Shown piece by piece: positions 34,372 to 42,652 of a stretch of 64,000 bases of DNA. This DNA comes from Flavonifractor avicola (lineage in GTDB: Bacteria > Bacillota > Clostridia > Oscillospirales > Oscillospiraceae). The first letter of the stretch is position 1; every line of letters begins with the position of its first letter. The DNA is taken from the NCBI GenBank assembly GCA_019116915.1, contig DXAS01000126.1, positions 8,915-72,914 of the forward strand. The letters run 5' to 3'. Position numbers and translations under genes: made by a program. Below the pieces are notes generated by a model. It did not search any database and had not been told where the DNA came from. It was given only the letters and a program-made list of their open reading frames with translations.

Positions 34372-35811
34372 TTACTTCCCGGTGACCCAGCCGTAGATCT
34401 CCTGGTAGGCAGCGGCGGAGCGAGTCCAGGAGAAATCGGCGGACATGGCGTTCTTCTGGAGGCCCTTCCAGGCACTCTGGTCGTTGTGATAGAGGTTTAC
34501 CGCGTCGGCCAGCACACCGGTCATCTCGTGAGCGTTGATGTTGGCAAAGGAGAAGCCGGTGCCCTCGCCGGTAAATTTATTGTAAGGAATCACGGAGTCC
34601 CGCAGACCGCCGGTTTCCCGCACTACGGGGATGGTGCCGTAGCGCATGGCGATCATCTGGCTCAGGCCGCAGGGTTCGGAGATGGAGGGCATGAGGAAGA
34701 GATCGGCGCCGCCGTAGATGGCGGTGGACAGATTGGGGGAGTACATGATGTGGGCGGCGAAGCGGCCGGGATACTGGTTCTGAGCCTGACGGAAGGCCTC
34801 CTCAAAGTTCCAGTCGCCGGTGCCCAGTACGATCATCTGCACGTCCATGCCCATAATATCGTGGATGGCGGCGGTGACCAGGTCGAAGCCCTTATGCTTC
34901 ACCAGGCGGGAGACGCAGGCGATAATGGGGGTGTCGGGATTTTCCCGCAGGCCGGACATCTGTTGGAGAGCGGCCTTGCAGTTTTTCTTGCCGCCCATCT
35001 GCTTGACGGAGAAGGGTTTGGTCAGGCCCTTGTCGTGCCAGGGATCGTATACCTCGGTGTCGATGCCGTTGAGGATGCCCCGCAGCTTGTGGCGGTTGTC
35101 GGCAATGACACCCTCCAGGCCGTGGGCGTAGAAGCTGTACTGCAGCTCATCGGCGTAGGTGGGGGACACGGTGGTGACATAGTCAGCGGCATAGATGGCG
35201 CCCTTCATCAGGTTCACGTCGCCGTGATAGGCCAGCATATGCTCATTGAAGTAGCCGGCATTCAGGCCAAACAGGTCCTTCAGGGTCTGGCTGCCATAGC
35301 GGCCCTGGTACTCGATGTTGTGGATAGTGAACACGCTCTTGGTGTCATACAGCTGAGGAATGCGGTGACGCTCCTCCAGCAGGTAGATGGGCACCAGGGC
35401 GGTCTGCCAGTCGTTGCAGTGGAGCACATCAGGGTGCCAGTCGAGCCAGCCCATGGACTCCACAACGGCCCGGGAGAAGTAGGCGAAGCGCTCGCCGTCG
35501 TCATAGTGGCCGTAGATGGAGGCGCGCTTGAAGTAATATTCGTTGTCCACGAACCAGTAGGTGACGCCGTCCCGCTTCAGCTCAAAGATACCGCAGTAGG
35601 GGGTGCGCCAGGCCACAGTGATATGGAAGCATTTCAAAAAGGTCATCTGGCTGCGCCATTCTTCGCCGATCCCCTCATACAGAGGCAGGATCACCCGGAC
35701 GTCGTTGTTCTCGTCCTTGGCCAGGGCCTTGGGGAGAGCGCCGGCCACGTCGGCCAGTCCGCCGGTTTTGATGAAAGGAGCGCACTCAGAGGTGGCAAAC
35801 AGGATATTCAT
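34372..35811 (-). CDS. glgA: Glycogen synthase, ADP-glucose dependent
   Basis: GT5 glycosyltransferase extending alpha-1,4-glucan from ADP-glucose. 479 residues. N-terminal KTGGLADVAGALPKAL (ADP-glucose binding), GT-B C-terminal motif with SISEPCGLSQMIAMRYGTIPVVRETGGLRDSV containing the catalytic E-x7-E pair. Start ATG 35811 after GGAGG. A strong hairpin lies between glgD and glgA (35876-35904). Confidence 0.98.
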   Translation of the reverse strand: MNILFATSECAPFIKTGGLADVAGALPKALAKDENNDVRVILPLYEGIGEEWRSQMTFLKCFHITVAWRTPYCGIFELKRDGVTYWFVDNEYYFKRASIYGHYDDGERFAYFSRAVVESMGWLDWHPDVLHCNDWQTALVPIYLLEERHRIPQLYDTKSVFTIHNIEYQGRYGSQTLKDLFGLNAGYFNEHMLAYHGDVNLMKGAIYAADYVTTVSPTYADELQYSFYAHGLEGVIADNRHKLRGILNGIDTEVYDPWHDKGLTKPFSVKQMGGKKNCKAALQQMSGLRENPDTPIIACVSRLVKHKGFDLVTAAIHDIMGMDVQMIVLGTGDWNFEEAFRQAQNQYPGRFAAHIMYSPNLSTAIYGGADLFLMPSISEPCGLSQMIAMRYGTIPVVRETGGLRDSVIPYNKFTGEGTGFSFANINAHEMTGVLADAVNLYHNDQSAWKGLQKNAMSADFSWTRSAAAYQEIYGWVTGK

Positions 35812-35875
35812 ACATTACCTCCAACCATAAATTTGCCGGGATGCGGGACGCCTCCCGGGAGACGCCGCAGGAAAG

Positions 35876-35904
35876 GGAGGCGGCGGCGTTTTGCCGCCGC
35901 CTCC
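35876..35904 (-). other. Intercistronic hairpin between glgD and glgA
   Basis: Perfect 12-bp stem (35876-35887 with 35893-35904), 5-base loop, followed on the minus strand by CTTTCC, too short a T run for a confident terminator. Could adjust glgA relative to glgCD. Confidence 0.5.
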
Positions 35905-35915
35905 CCGCATACAGG

Positions 35916-37031
35916 TCAGACGATCTCGTTTTTGGCGATGGACAGGGGGTAGGTGCTGTGGCCCATCAGCATCCGGCCCGGGTTGACCCGGACGTTCTTG
36001 TCGGTGATGGCATATTTCAGCACGGCACCGGCCTGGATGGTGGTGCCCTGCATCAGCACACAGCCGGAGACCTTGGCACCCTTTTCCACCCGGACGCCCC
36101 GGAAGAGGATGGAGTTCTCCACCTCGCCCTCAATGATGCAGCCGTCGGCCACCAGAGAGTTGTAGGAGCGGGAGTCGGGTCCGTAGTAGGTGGAGGGATC
36201 GGAGCGGTCCTTGGTGCGGACGGGACGGTCGGGCACGAAGAGTTGCTCCCGGACGGCGGGATCCAGCAGCTCCATGCTGCGGGCGAAGTAGCCCGCCACC
36301 GACTGCAGCCGGGCGGCATAACCGTCGAATACATAGGGGACGATCTTCAGCTGGCCCACCATGGACTGGAGCACACCAATGCTGAAGGAGTGGATGTTGT
36401 GGGCGGCGCAATGGTCCACCAGGGAGAGCAGCAGCTCCTTGGAGAGAATGTAAACCTCCAGGGACTCACAGCCCTGAGCGATGGGAGGATGGACCGACAC
36501 GTCGGTGATCCGTCCGCCGGCACCGATGGTGAAGTAGTCGCAGCCCTTGGGGTCGCCCTTGGGATGGCCGGTGCACACGGCGGTGATGTCGGCGTCGTTG
36601 CGGATGTGGGCCTCAAAGATATCCCTCAGGGGGAGGCTCACCGCCAGGTCGCCGCCGGCCAGCACCACGTGATCCTGACGGATGTTCTGGAGGTAGGAGC
36701 GGATGCCCGCCAGGGCGTCCATGCGGCCCCGGTACATCCCTTCCCGTCTGCCGGAGTAGCTGAAGGGGGGCAGGATGCGCAGGCCGCCGTGCTTGCGGGA
36801 CAGGTCCCAGTCTTTGCCGGAGCCCACGTGGTCCAGCAGGGACTGATAGTTGGCATCCACGATCATGCCAACGTCGGAGATACCGGCGTTGACCATGTTG
36901 GAGAGCATGAAGTCAATGACCCGGTACCGGCCGCCGTAGGGGATAGAGCAGGTGTTGCGGTTCTGGGTCAGCTCCCGCAGGTCGGGGTTGGAAAGGTAGG
37001 AGAAGATGATGCCGTGCAGTTTGTTCATCAT
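35916..37031 (-). CDS. glgD: Glucose-1-phosphate adenylyltransferase regulatory subunit GlgD
   Basis: Non-catalytic partner of GlgC in Gram-positive ADP-glucose pyrophosphorylase. 371 residues: nucleotidyltransferase-like N-terminal domain that lacks the usual GGxGxRL pyrophosphate loop (reads GIIFSYLSNPDLRELT instead), with PYGGRYRVIDFMLSN kept, and a C-terminal left-handed beta-helix. ATG 37031 (or the adjacent ATG 37028) overlaps the glgC stop, so the two subunits are translationally coupled, fitting a hetero-tetramer. Confidence 0.96.
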   Translation of the reverse strand: MMNKLHGIIFSYLSNPDLRELTQNRNTCSIPYGGRYRVIDFMLSNMVNAGISDVGMIVDANYQSLLDHVGSGKDWDLSRKHGGLRILPPFSYSGRREGMYRGRMDALAGIRSYLQNIRQDHVVLAGGDLAVSLPLRDIFEAHIRNDADITAVCTGHPKGDPKGCDYFTIGAGGRITDVSVHPPIAQGCESLEVYILSKELLLSLVDHCAAHNIHSFSIGVLQSMVGQLKIVPYVFDGYAARLQSVAGYFARSMELLDPAVREQLFVPDRPVRTKDRSDPSTYYGPDSRSYNSLVADGCIIEGEVENSILFRGVRVEKGAKVSGCVLMQGTTIQAGAVLKYAITDKNVRVNPGRMLMGHSTYPLSIAKNEIV

Positions 37032-38236
37032 TTCACCCCACCTCCTTTCACGTTACGAGTAATCATGGCCTTGGGAGAGACCACAGCGTCGGGGCCCACA
37101 GTCAGGTTCTGGGCCACCACAGCCACGCCCCAGTCCTCAGTGCCGTCGGGGGAGGAGCCCACCCGGGCCCGCTCGCCGATGACGCTGTTCTCCGCGATGA
37201 TGGAATACTCCACCACGGCGCCCGCCTTGACCACGGTACCGGGCATCAGGATGGAATAGCGCACCACAGCGCCCTCCTCCACGATGACGGAGTGGAACAG
37301 GACGGAGTTCTCCACAGTGCCGTACACCTCGCAGCCGCCGGTGACCATGGAATGGTCCACCTTGGCGTTTTTGCCCATGAAGTGAGGGGGCTTGGTGGGG
37401 GTGCGGGCAAAGATGGGCCACTCGTTGTCGTACAGATCGATGCCGTTGTCGGGAGAGAGCATATCCATGTTGGCATCCCACAGGGAGTCGATGGTGCCCA
37501 CATCCTTCCAGTAGCCCTTGAAGCGATAGGCGGTCATCTTCTCGCCGGCATTGAGCATGGCAGGGATGATGTTCTTGCCGAAGTCGTTGGCGCTCTTCTC
37601 GTCCTCCTCGTCGGCGATGAGGTACTCCCGCAGCTTCTTCCAGGTGAAGATATAGATGCCCATGGAGGCCAGGTTGCTCTTGGGCTTCTTGGGCTTCTCC
37701 TCGAACTCATAGATGTCGTCGTTCTCGTTGACGTTCATGATGCCGAAGCGGGGAGCCTCCGCCATGGGGACCTCCAGCACGGAGATGGTGCAGGCGGCCT
37801 TGGCCTCCTTGTGGCGGCGGAGCATATCGGCATAATCCATCTTGTAGACGTGGTCGCCAGACAGAATGAGCACATAATCCGGATTGTAAGTATCCAGGAA
37901 GTTGATGTTCTGGTAGATGGCGTTGGCGGTACCCTTGTACCAGGTGCCCTTCTCACCCTCGCGCATATAGGGGGGCAGGATGTGGACGCCGCCGTAGGAG
38001 CGGTCCAGATCCCAGGGCTCGCCGTTGCCGATGTAGGCGTTGAGTTCCATGGGGCGGTACTGGGTCAGCACACCCACGGTATCAATGCCGGAGTTGATGC
38101 AGTTGGACAGGGGGAAGTCGATGATGCGGTACTTACCGCCGAAGGGGACTGCGGGCTTGGCCACGTGGCTGGTGAGGGCGTGCAGGCGACTGCCTTGCCC
38201 GCCGGCCAGCAACATGGCAACACATTCCTTTTTCAT
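37028..38236 (-). CDS. glgC: Glucose-1-phosphate adenylyltransferase catalytic subunit
   Basis: Makes ADP-glucose from ATP and glucose 1-phosphate, the committed step of glycogen synthesis. 402 residues: pyrophosphate loop LAGGQGSRLHALT at 11-23, PFGGKYRIIDFPLSN, catalytic and sugar-binding GDHVYKMDY and EEKPKKPKSN segments, C-terminal beta-helix. Start ATG 38236 after GAGGTG. Second gene after glgB in the operon and overlapping glgD. Confidence 0.98.
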   Translation of the reverse strand: MKKECVAMLLAGGQGSRLHALTSHVAKPAVPFGGKYRIIDFPLSNCINSGIDTVGVLTQYRPMELNAYIGNGEPWDLDRSYGGVHILPPYMREGEKGTWYKGTANAIYQNINFLDTYNPDYVLILSGDHVYKMDYADMLRRHKEAKAACTISVLEVPMAEAPRFGIMNVNENDDIYEFEEKPKKPKSNLASMGIYIFTWKKLREYLIADEEDEKSANDFGKNIIPAMLNAGEKMTAYRFKGYWKDVGTIDSLWDANMDMLSPDNGIDLYDNEWPIFARTPTKPPHFMGKNAKVDHSMVTGGCEVYGTVENSVLFHSVIVEEGAVVRYSILMPGTVVKAGAVVEYSIIAENSVIGERARVGSSPDGTEDWGVAVVAQNLTVGPDAVVSPKAMITRNVKGGGVK

Positions 38237-38296
38237 TCTATCACCTCAGAGTTTGAACTGGAACTAACTGATAAACTCCGGCTCTCCGGAGAGGGG

Positions 38297-40444
38297 TCAC
38301 TTTTCCTTCTTTTTGCGGACCACGGGTTTGGCGGCCTCCGCCTTAACGGCGGGAGCGGCGGCCTTCTTGCGCACGGCAGGCTTGGGGGCCGCCTCCTTTA
38401 CCGCGGGAGCGGCAGCCTTTTTGCGGACCGCGGGCTTGGCGGCGGGGGCCTTCACGGCGGGAGCGGCGGCCTTCTTGCGCACGGCGGGCTTGGGGGCTTC
38501 CTCCTTATCCGCCTTCTTCTTGCGGACGGGGAACTTACGGGTACACTTATAGATCACCGCACTCATGGGTGGCAGGGAAATGGTAATGGACTGCTCCCGA
38601 CCCTGGCTCTCTACATAGCGGCTGCGGACCGGTTCGTGGTCGCCGCCCCCCTTACCGCCGAAGTCGAGATCGTCGGAGTTGAACACAACGGAGTACACGC
38701 CGGGGACAGGCACGCCTACGGTGTAGCCGGTGCGGTCCACCGGAGAGAAGTTGCACACGATGACCAGGGCGTCTCCCTTGGCGTCCTTTCGCAGGAAGGC
38801 CACGGTGTTGGCCTGGTTGTCGTTGGCCTCGATCCACTCAAAGCCCTCCCAGGAGAAGTCCAGCTCCCACAGCTCGGGGTGGGCCAGGTAGAAGGCGTTG
38901 GCCTGCTTGAAGTAGTACTGCAACTGGCGGTGAGGCTTTGCCCACTCCTGGTCCGGCTCCAGCAGGTGCCAGTCCAGGGAGTGCTCATAATGCCACTCGT
39001 TCCACTGGCCGAACTCGCTGCCCATCATCAGCAGCTTTTTGCCGGGATGGGTGAGCATATAGGTGTAGAAGGCCCGGACGCCGGCAAACTTCTCCTCGTT
39101 GGTGCCCGGCATCTTGTTGATGAGGGAACCCTTCATGTGTACCACCTCGTCGTGGGACAGAGGGAGTACGAAGTTCTCCGAGAAGGCGTACATCAGGGAG
39201 AAGGTGATGTCCTTGTGGTTGAACTGCCGGAAATAGGGGTCCAGCTTGATGTAGTGAAGGATGTCGTTCATCCAGCCCATGTTCCACTTCAGGTTGAAGC
39301 CCAGGCCACCCTCCAGGCCGCCCTCGCCCACCGGGTGGGATACCCGGGGCCAGGCGGTGGATTCCTCGGCGATCATCATCACGTCGGGGTGTTCCTGGAA
39401 CACATGGCCGTTGAGTTCCTGAATGAAGTCCACTGCCTCCAGGTTCTCGTGGCCGCCGAACACGTTGGGTACCCACTCGCCGCCCTGGCGGCCGTAGTCC
39501 AAGTAGAGCATGGAAGCTACCGCATCCACCCGCAGGCCGTCGATGTGGAACTGCTCCAGCCAGAAGAGGGCGGAGGAGAACAGGAAGGAGCGGACCTCGT
39601 GGCGGGCGTAGTCGAAGACACGGGTGCCCCAGTCGGCGTGCTCGCCCTTGCGGGTATCGGCGTACTCATAGCAGGGTTCACCGTCAAACTCATACAGACC
39701 GAAGGCGTCCTTGGGGAAATGGGCGGGTACCCAGTCAAGGATCACGCCGATGCCGGCCTGATGGAGTTGGTCCACCAGCCACATAAAGTCGTGGGGGGTG
39801 CCGTACCGGCTGGTGGCGGCAAAGTAGCCGGTGCACTGGTAGCCCCAGGAGGCGTCCAGAGGATGCTCGGTGATGGGAAGCAGCTCCACATGGGTGAATC
39901 CCATCTCCTTCACATAGGGCACCAGATACTTGCCGATGTCCCGGTAGGAGAGCATCTCGTCCTCGCCGGTACGCCGCCAGGAACCCAAATGAACTTCATA
40001 AATATTCAGTGGCTTCTGGTAAATCGGATTGTTCTTCCGGTAATCCATCCAGCTGCCGTCTCCCCAGCCGTAACCGGACAGGTCATAGAGCTTGGAGGCG
40101 TTGCCGGGACGGGTCTCGGCGTGGAAGGCGTAGGGGTCGGCCTTGGCCAGGACCCGGCCGGAGGCGGTATGGACCGCGTACTTGTAGCTGTCAAACTGCT
40201 TCAGACCGGGGATAAAGACCTCCCAAACGCCGTCGGAGAGCAGCTGCATGGGGTGGTCGGAGTCGTTCCAGCCGTTGAAATCGCCCATTACAGCGACCAA
40301 TTGGGCGTGGGGAGCCCAAACCCGGAAGACCCAGCCATCCTGCCCGTCCTGCACAGCAGGGTGAGCGCCCATAAACTCCTGGGCCCGTACAGCGTGGCCC
40401 TGTGAAAAATCATGGAGGATCGTACTCGGTTTGGTGGAAGCCAT
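38297..40444 (-). CDS. glgB: 1,4-alpha-glucan branching enzyme with a basic repeat tail
   Basis: GH13 enzyme introducing alpha-1,6 branches into glycogen. 715 residues: CBM48 (about 35-115), catalytic barrel with Asp307 nucleophile (GLRVDAV), Glu360 acid/base (AEES) and Asp432 (SHDE), and C-terminal beta domain ending near 635. Residues 637-715 form an added tail rich in Lys, Ala, Pro and Val: three 18-residue repeats (652-669, 670-687, 688-705) containing VRKKAAAPAVK, plus a partial fourth. Such histone H1-like tails are not part of the enzyme fold. Start ATG 40444 after AAGGAGAGG. First gene of the glycogen operon, with a strong promoter at 40557-40585. Confidence 0.96.
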   Translation of the reverse strand: MASTKPSTILHDFSQGHAVRAQEFMGAHPAVQDGQDGWVFRVWAPHAQLVAVMGDFNGWNDSDHPMQLLSDGVWEVFIPGLKQFDSYKYAVHTASGRVLAKADPYAFHAETRPGNASKLYDLSGYGWGDGSWMDYRKNNPIYQKPLNIYEVHLGSWRRTGEDEMLSYRDIGKYLVPYVKEMGFTHVELLPITEHPLDASWGYQCTGYFAATSRYGTPHDFMWLVDQLHQAGIGVILDWVPAHFPKDAFGLYEFDGEPCYEYADTRKGEHADWGTRVFDYARHEVRSFLFSSALFWLEQFHIDGLRVDAVASMLYLDYGRQGGEWVPNVFGGHENLEAVDFIQELNGHVFQEHPDVMMIAEESTAWPRVSHPVGEGGLEGGLGFNLKWNMGWMNDILHYIKLDPYFRQFNHKDITFSLMYAFSENFVLPLSHDEVVHMKGSLINKMPGTNEEKFAGVRAFYTYMLTHPGKKLLMMGSEFGQWNEWHYEHSLDWHLLEPDQEWAKPHRQLQYYFKQANAFYLAHPELWELDFSWEGFEWIEANDNQANTVAFLRKDAKGDALVIVCNFSPVDRTGYTVGVPVPGVYSVVFNSDDLDFGGKGGGDHEPVRSRYVESQGREQSITISLPPMSAVIYKCTRKFPVRKKKADKEEAPKPAVRKKAAAPAVKAPAAKPAVRKKAAAPAVKEAAPKPAVRKKAAAPAVKAEAAKPVVRKKKEK
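38330..38491 (-). repeat. 54-bp tandem repeat, three copies, inside the 3' end of glgB
   Basis: Encodes the 18-residue units of the GlgB tail (residues 652-705). Copies are near-identical at protein level with small changes in the last four residues (APAA, EAAP, AEAA) and include synonymous DNA differences. Confidence 0.85.
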
Positions 40445-40556
40445 AGGTATCCTCTCCTTGTTGGCAGCCCCCCAGAATAGCTGGAATGACGTAAACTGGG
40501 GGTTCTTGTCATTGGTAATAAATAAAATCCAAAATACGCGGATTTTATTTGTATAA

Positions 40557-40585
40557 AGTATACAACCATATGGCAAGATAGTCAA
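40557..40585 (-). promoter_or_regulatory. Promoter of the glycogen operon
   Basis: Minus-strand TTGACT (40585-40580), 17-base spacer, TATACT (40562-40557). A 7-bp hairpin (AAAATCC/GGATTTT) lies just downstream in the leader. Confidence 0.8.
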
Positions 40586-40655
40586 GACGCGGATTACCAA
40601 TTGGGGTGTAAAATTTCCAGTAATATATGCAATATCTTTTGTAAAGAACGCGCAG

Positions 40656-40684
40656 GGCCCGCCGCAGTTTTACTGCGGCGGGCC
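40656..40684 (-). terminator. Hairpin terminator behind the carboxypeptidase gene
   Basis: 12-bp perfect stem (40656-40667 with 40673-40684), TTTTA loop. The downstream T tract on the minus strand is weak. The same stem core recurs at 54768-54799. Confidence 0.55.
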
Positions 40685-40697
40685 TCGGTTTCCGGCG

Positions 40698-41849
40698 TCA
40701 GCCGGCCATGAGCAGGGTGCGCATCAGGCGCAGGAAGATACCGGGGGCGGAGAGACGGGCCACAGCCTGATCGGCCACAATGGTGATCTGGGCCAGGACC
40801 TGATCACCGGCGGTCACCGTCATTCTGCCTAAAGTCTGTCCCGACTCCACCGGGGCTTCCACATCCTGACATAGCTCCAGCTGAGTCTCTACCTGGTTGA
40901 CCATGGAACGATTGACCAGAATTCGGGTGGGCTGGGAGAGCACGGGCTGGACGGTCTCCTGCTCACCCAGCAGTACATCCACCGGTGGTAGGGCCTGGGA
41001 AGGATACACATCCATCAGGGTGTAGTTGGCAAAGCCATAGTTAAGCAGGGTCTGGGCGGCTGCCGTCCGGGTGTCCTTGGTGGAGGATTTCAGGATAACG
41101 GCAATGAGCTCCATGCCGTCCCGCTCCGCCGTGGCGGACAGGCAGTAGCCGGCGGCGTCGGTGGAGCCGGTTTTCAGGCCGGTGGCTCCCTCATAGAATC
41201 GGATCAGTTTGTTGGTGTTGGCCAGCTGGAACTGGCCGTCCCGGAGGGAGTCCATCCAGATGGTGGTGTAGTCCCGGATGGAGGGGTGGTTAAGGATGAG
41301 CTCCCGGCTCATCAGGGCGATGTCATAGGCGGAGGTGAGATGGCCCGCCGCAGGCAGACCGGTGCAGTTGACAAAGCAGGTGTCTGTCATGCCCAGCTGG
41401 GCGGCCCGCTCGTTCATTTTGGCCACAAAGGCCTCCTCGCTGCCGCAGAGATGTTCGGCCAGGGCCACCGAGGCGTCGTTGCCAGAGGCCACCGCCACGG
41501 CCTTGAGCAGATCATTCACTGTCATCTGCTCGCCTTCCTTTAAATAAACCTGGGAGCCGCCCATGGAGGCGGCGTAGGCGGAAACGGTGACCAGATCGTC
41601 TTTGGACAGGCTGCCGCTGTCGATGGCCTCCATCACCAGCAGCAGGGTCATGACTTTGGTGACGCTGGCGGGTTCCAGTTTGTCGTGGGCATTTTGCTCG
41701 TACAGAACGGTGCCTGTCTCCTTTTCCATCAATACAGCCCCTGCCGCGTCCACGGTGGGCGCACCAGCGGCGGATGGATCGGCCTCGGCGGCCTGGACGG
41801 GCAGAGCCAGTAGGGTGGCGGCCAGCAGGGCCGCGGCCAGTTTTTTCAT
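40698..41849 (-). CDS. D-alanyl-D-alanine carboxypeptidase (PBP5/DacF type)
   Basis: Serine peptidase trimming the terminal D-Ala of peptidoglycan stem peptides outside the membrane. 383 residues: signal peptide 1-20 (cleavage near VQA-AEA), S-x-x-K at Ser62-Lys65, S-G-N at 122-124, KTG at 226-228, then a PBP5-like C-terminal beta domain (about 275-360) and a C-terminal amphipathic/hydrophobic membrane anchor (PGIFLRLMRTLLMAG). Start ATG 41849; the frame is open for 41 codons further upstream but those lack a ribosome site. Divergent from mobA. Confidence 0.95.
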   Translation of the reverse strand: MKKLAAALLAATLLALPVQAAEADPSAAGAPTVDAAGAVLMEKETGTVLYEQNAHDKLEPASVTKVMTLLLVMEAIDSGSLSKDDLVTVSAYAASMGGSQVYLKEGEQMTVNDLLKAVAVASGNDASVALAEHLCGSEEAFVAKMNERAAQLGMTDTCFVNCTGLPAAGHLTSAYDIALMSRELILNHPSIRDYTTIWMDSLRDGQFQLANTNKLIRFYEGATGLKTGSTDAAGYCLSATAERDGMELIAVILKSSTKDTRTAAAQTLLNYGFANYTLMDVYPSQALPPVDVLLGEQETVQPVLSQPTRILVNRSMVNQVETQLELCQDVEAPVESGQTLGRMTVTAGDQVLAQITIVADQAVARLSAPGIFLRLMRTLLMAG

Positions 41850-41922
41850 GGTGTGTGACGCCTCCAATGCTGAAATGCTCTGTGGGAGAGGATATGGAGG
41901 AAAAAGGGCTTCTATACGGCTT

Positions 41923-41951
41923 TTGACGGGGGTAATTTTTTCTGGTACAAT
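41923..41951 (+). promoter_or_regulatory. Promoter of mobA
   Basis: TTGACG (41923-41928), 17-base spacer, TACAAT (41946-41951). Confidence 0.7.
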
Positions 41952-41986
41952 GGCAAAATCATTGAAAAACACAGGGAGGCGGGAGG

Positions 41987-42574
41987 ATGGAGCGCACCAT
42001 TGGAGTGATCCTGTCTGGCGGGCAGAGCCGGCGGATGGGCCGTGACAAGGCGGGCCTGTCCCTGGCGGGGCAAAGTTTTCTGGACCGGATGACGAAGGAA
42101 CTCTCCCCGCTGTTCGATGGGATCTATGTGTCGGTGGACCGGCCGGGGCGCTATCCCGGCTGCCGGGAACTGCCCGATCTGAGGCCGGGCCAGGGTCCCC
42201 TGGCAGGACTGGAGGCCGCCTTTCTCCGCACCGAAGCGGAGGCGGTGTTCCTGGCCGCGGTGGATCTGCCCTTTGCCTGCTCCGGGCTGGCAGAACGTGT
42301 GTTGGCCGGCGTGGGGAATGGGGACGCCTGTGTGATCCGGCGGCGGGGCGGGGAGGCCGAACCCCTGTTTGCCCTGTACCGCCGCAGCTGTCTGGAGCCC
42401 CTGACCGCCTGCCTGGATGAGGGCCGCCGGGCGGTCAAGGCCCTGCTGGACCGGGTGGACTGCCGCTGGCTGGAGGAGGAAGAACTGCCGGAGTTTGACC
42501 TGGAGCGGGCCCTGTGGAATGTAAACACCGGAGCGGAGTTCCGCCGCGCGGTGGAATCGGAAAAAGAAAAATGA
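41987..42574 (+). CDS. mobA: Molybdenum cofactor guanylyltransferase
   Basis: Attaches GMP to molybdopterin to form the guanine dinucleotide cofactor. 195 residues with the signature LSGGQSRRMGRDKA at 9-22 (GTP loop), AAVDLPF (metal Asp), and NVNT near the C-terminus. Start ATG 41987 after GGGAGGCGGGAGG. No other cofactor gene (moaA, moeA, mobB) or molybdoenzyme is in this window, so the pathway must be completed elsewhere. Confidence 0.92.
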   Translation: MERTIGVILSGGQSRRMGRDKAGLSLAGQSFLDRMTKELSPLFDGIYVSVDRPGRYPGCRELPDLRPGQGPLAGLEAAFLRTEAEAVFLAAVDLPFACSGLAERVLAGVGNGDACVIRRRGGEAEPLFALYRRSCLEPLTACLDEGRRAVKALLDRVDCRWLEEEELPEFDLERALWNVNTGAEFRRAVESEKEK

Positions 42575-42583
42575 AAATTCCTC

Positions 42584-42612
42584 TTTACAACGACGCTTTA
42601 GTGTGGTAACAT
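42584..42612 (+). promoter_or_regulatory. Promoter of the amino acid ABC operon
   Basis: TTTACA (42584-42589), 17-base spacer, TAACAT (42607-42612). Confidence 0.55.
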
Positions 42613-42652
42613 ACGAAAGCAACCACGACATACATGGTTTGGAGGAATGTAC

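Noticed and set aside
38330..38491. Possible CRISPR-like repeat
   Set aside because: Repeats are adjacent, in frame and coding for the GlgB tail, with no unique spacers.
37292..40405. Open frame of more than 1000 codons on the plus strand opposite glgC and glgB
   Set aside because: Antisense shadow caused by high GC and biased third positions; glgB and glgC opposite it are certain and the predicted protein is low-complexity Gly/His/Val/Gln.
41850..41972. N-terminal extension of the carboxypeptidase to 41972
   Set aside because: It would place 41 residues before a clear signal peptide and overlap the divergent mobA promoter.
42575..42652. T-box or other amino acid riboswitch before the amino acid ABC operon
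   Set aside because: Leader is about 35 bases, too short, with no T-box sequence.
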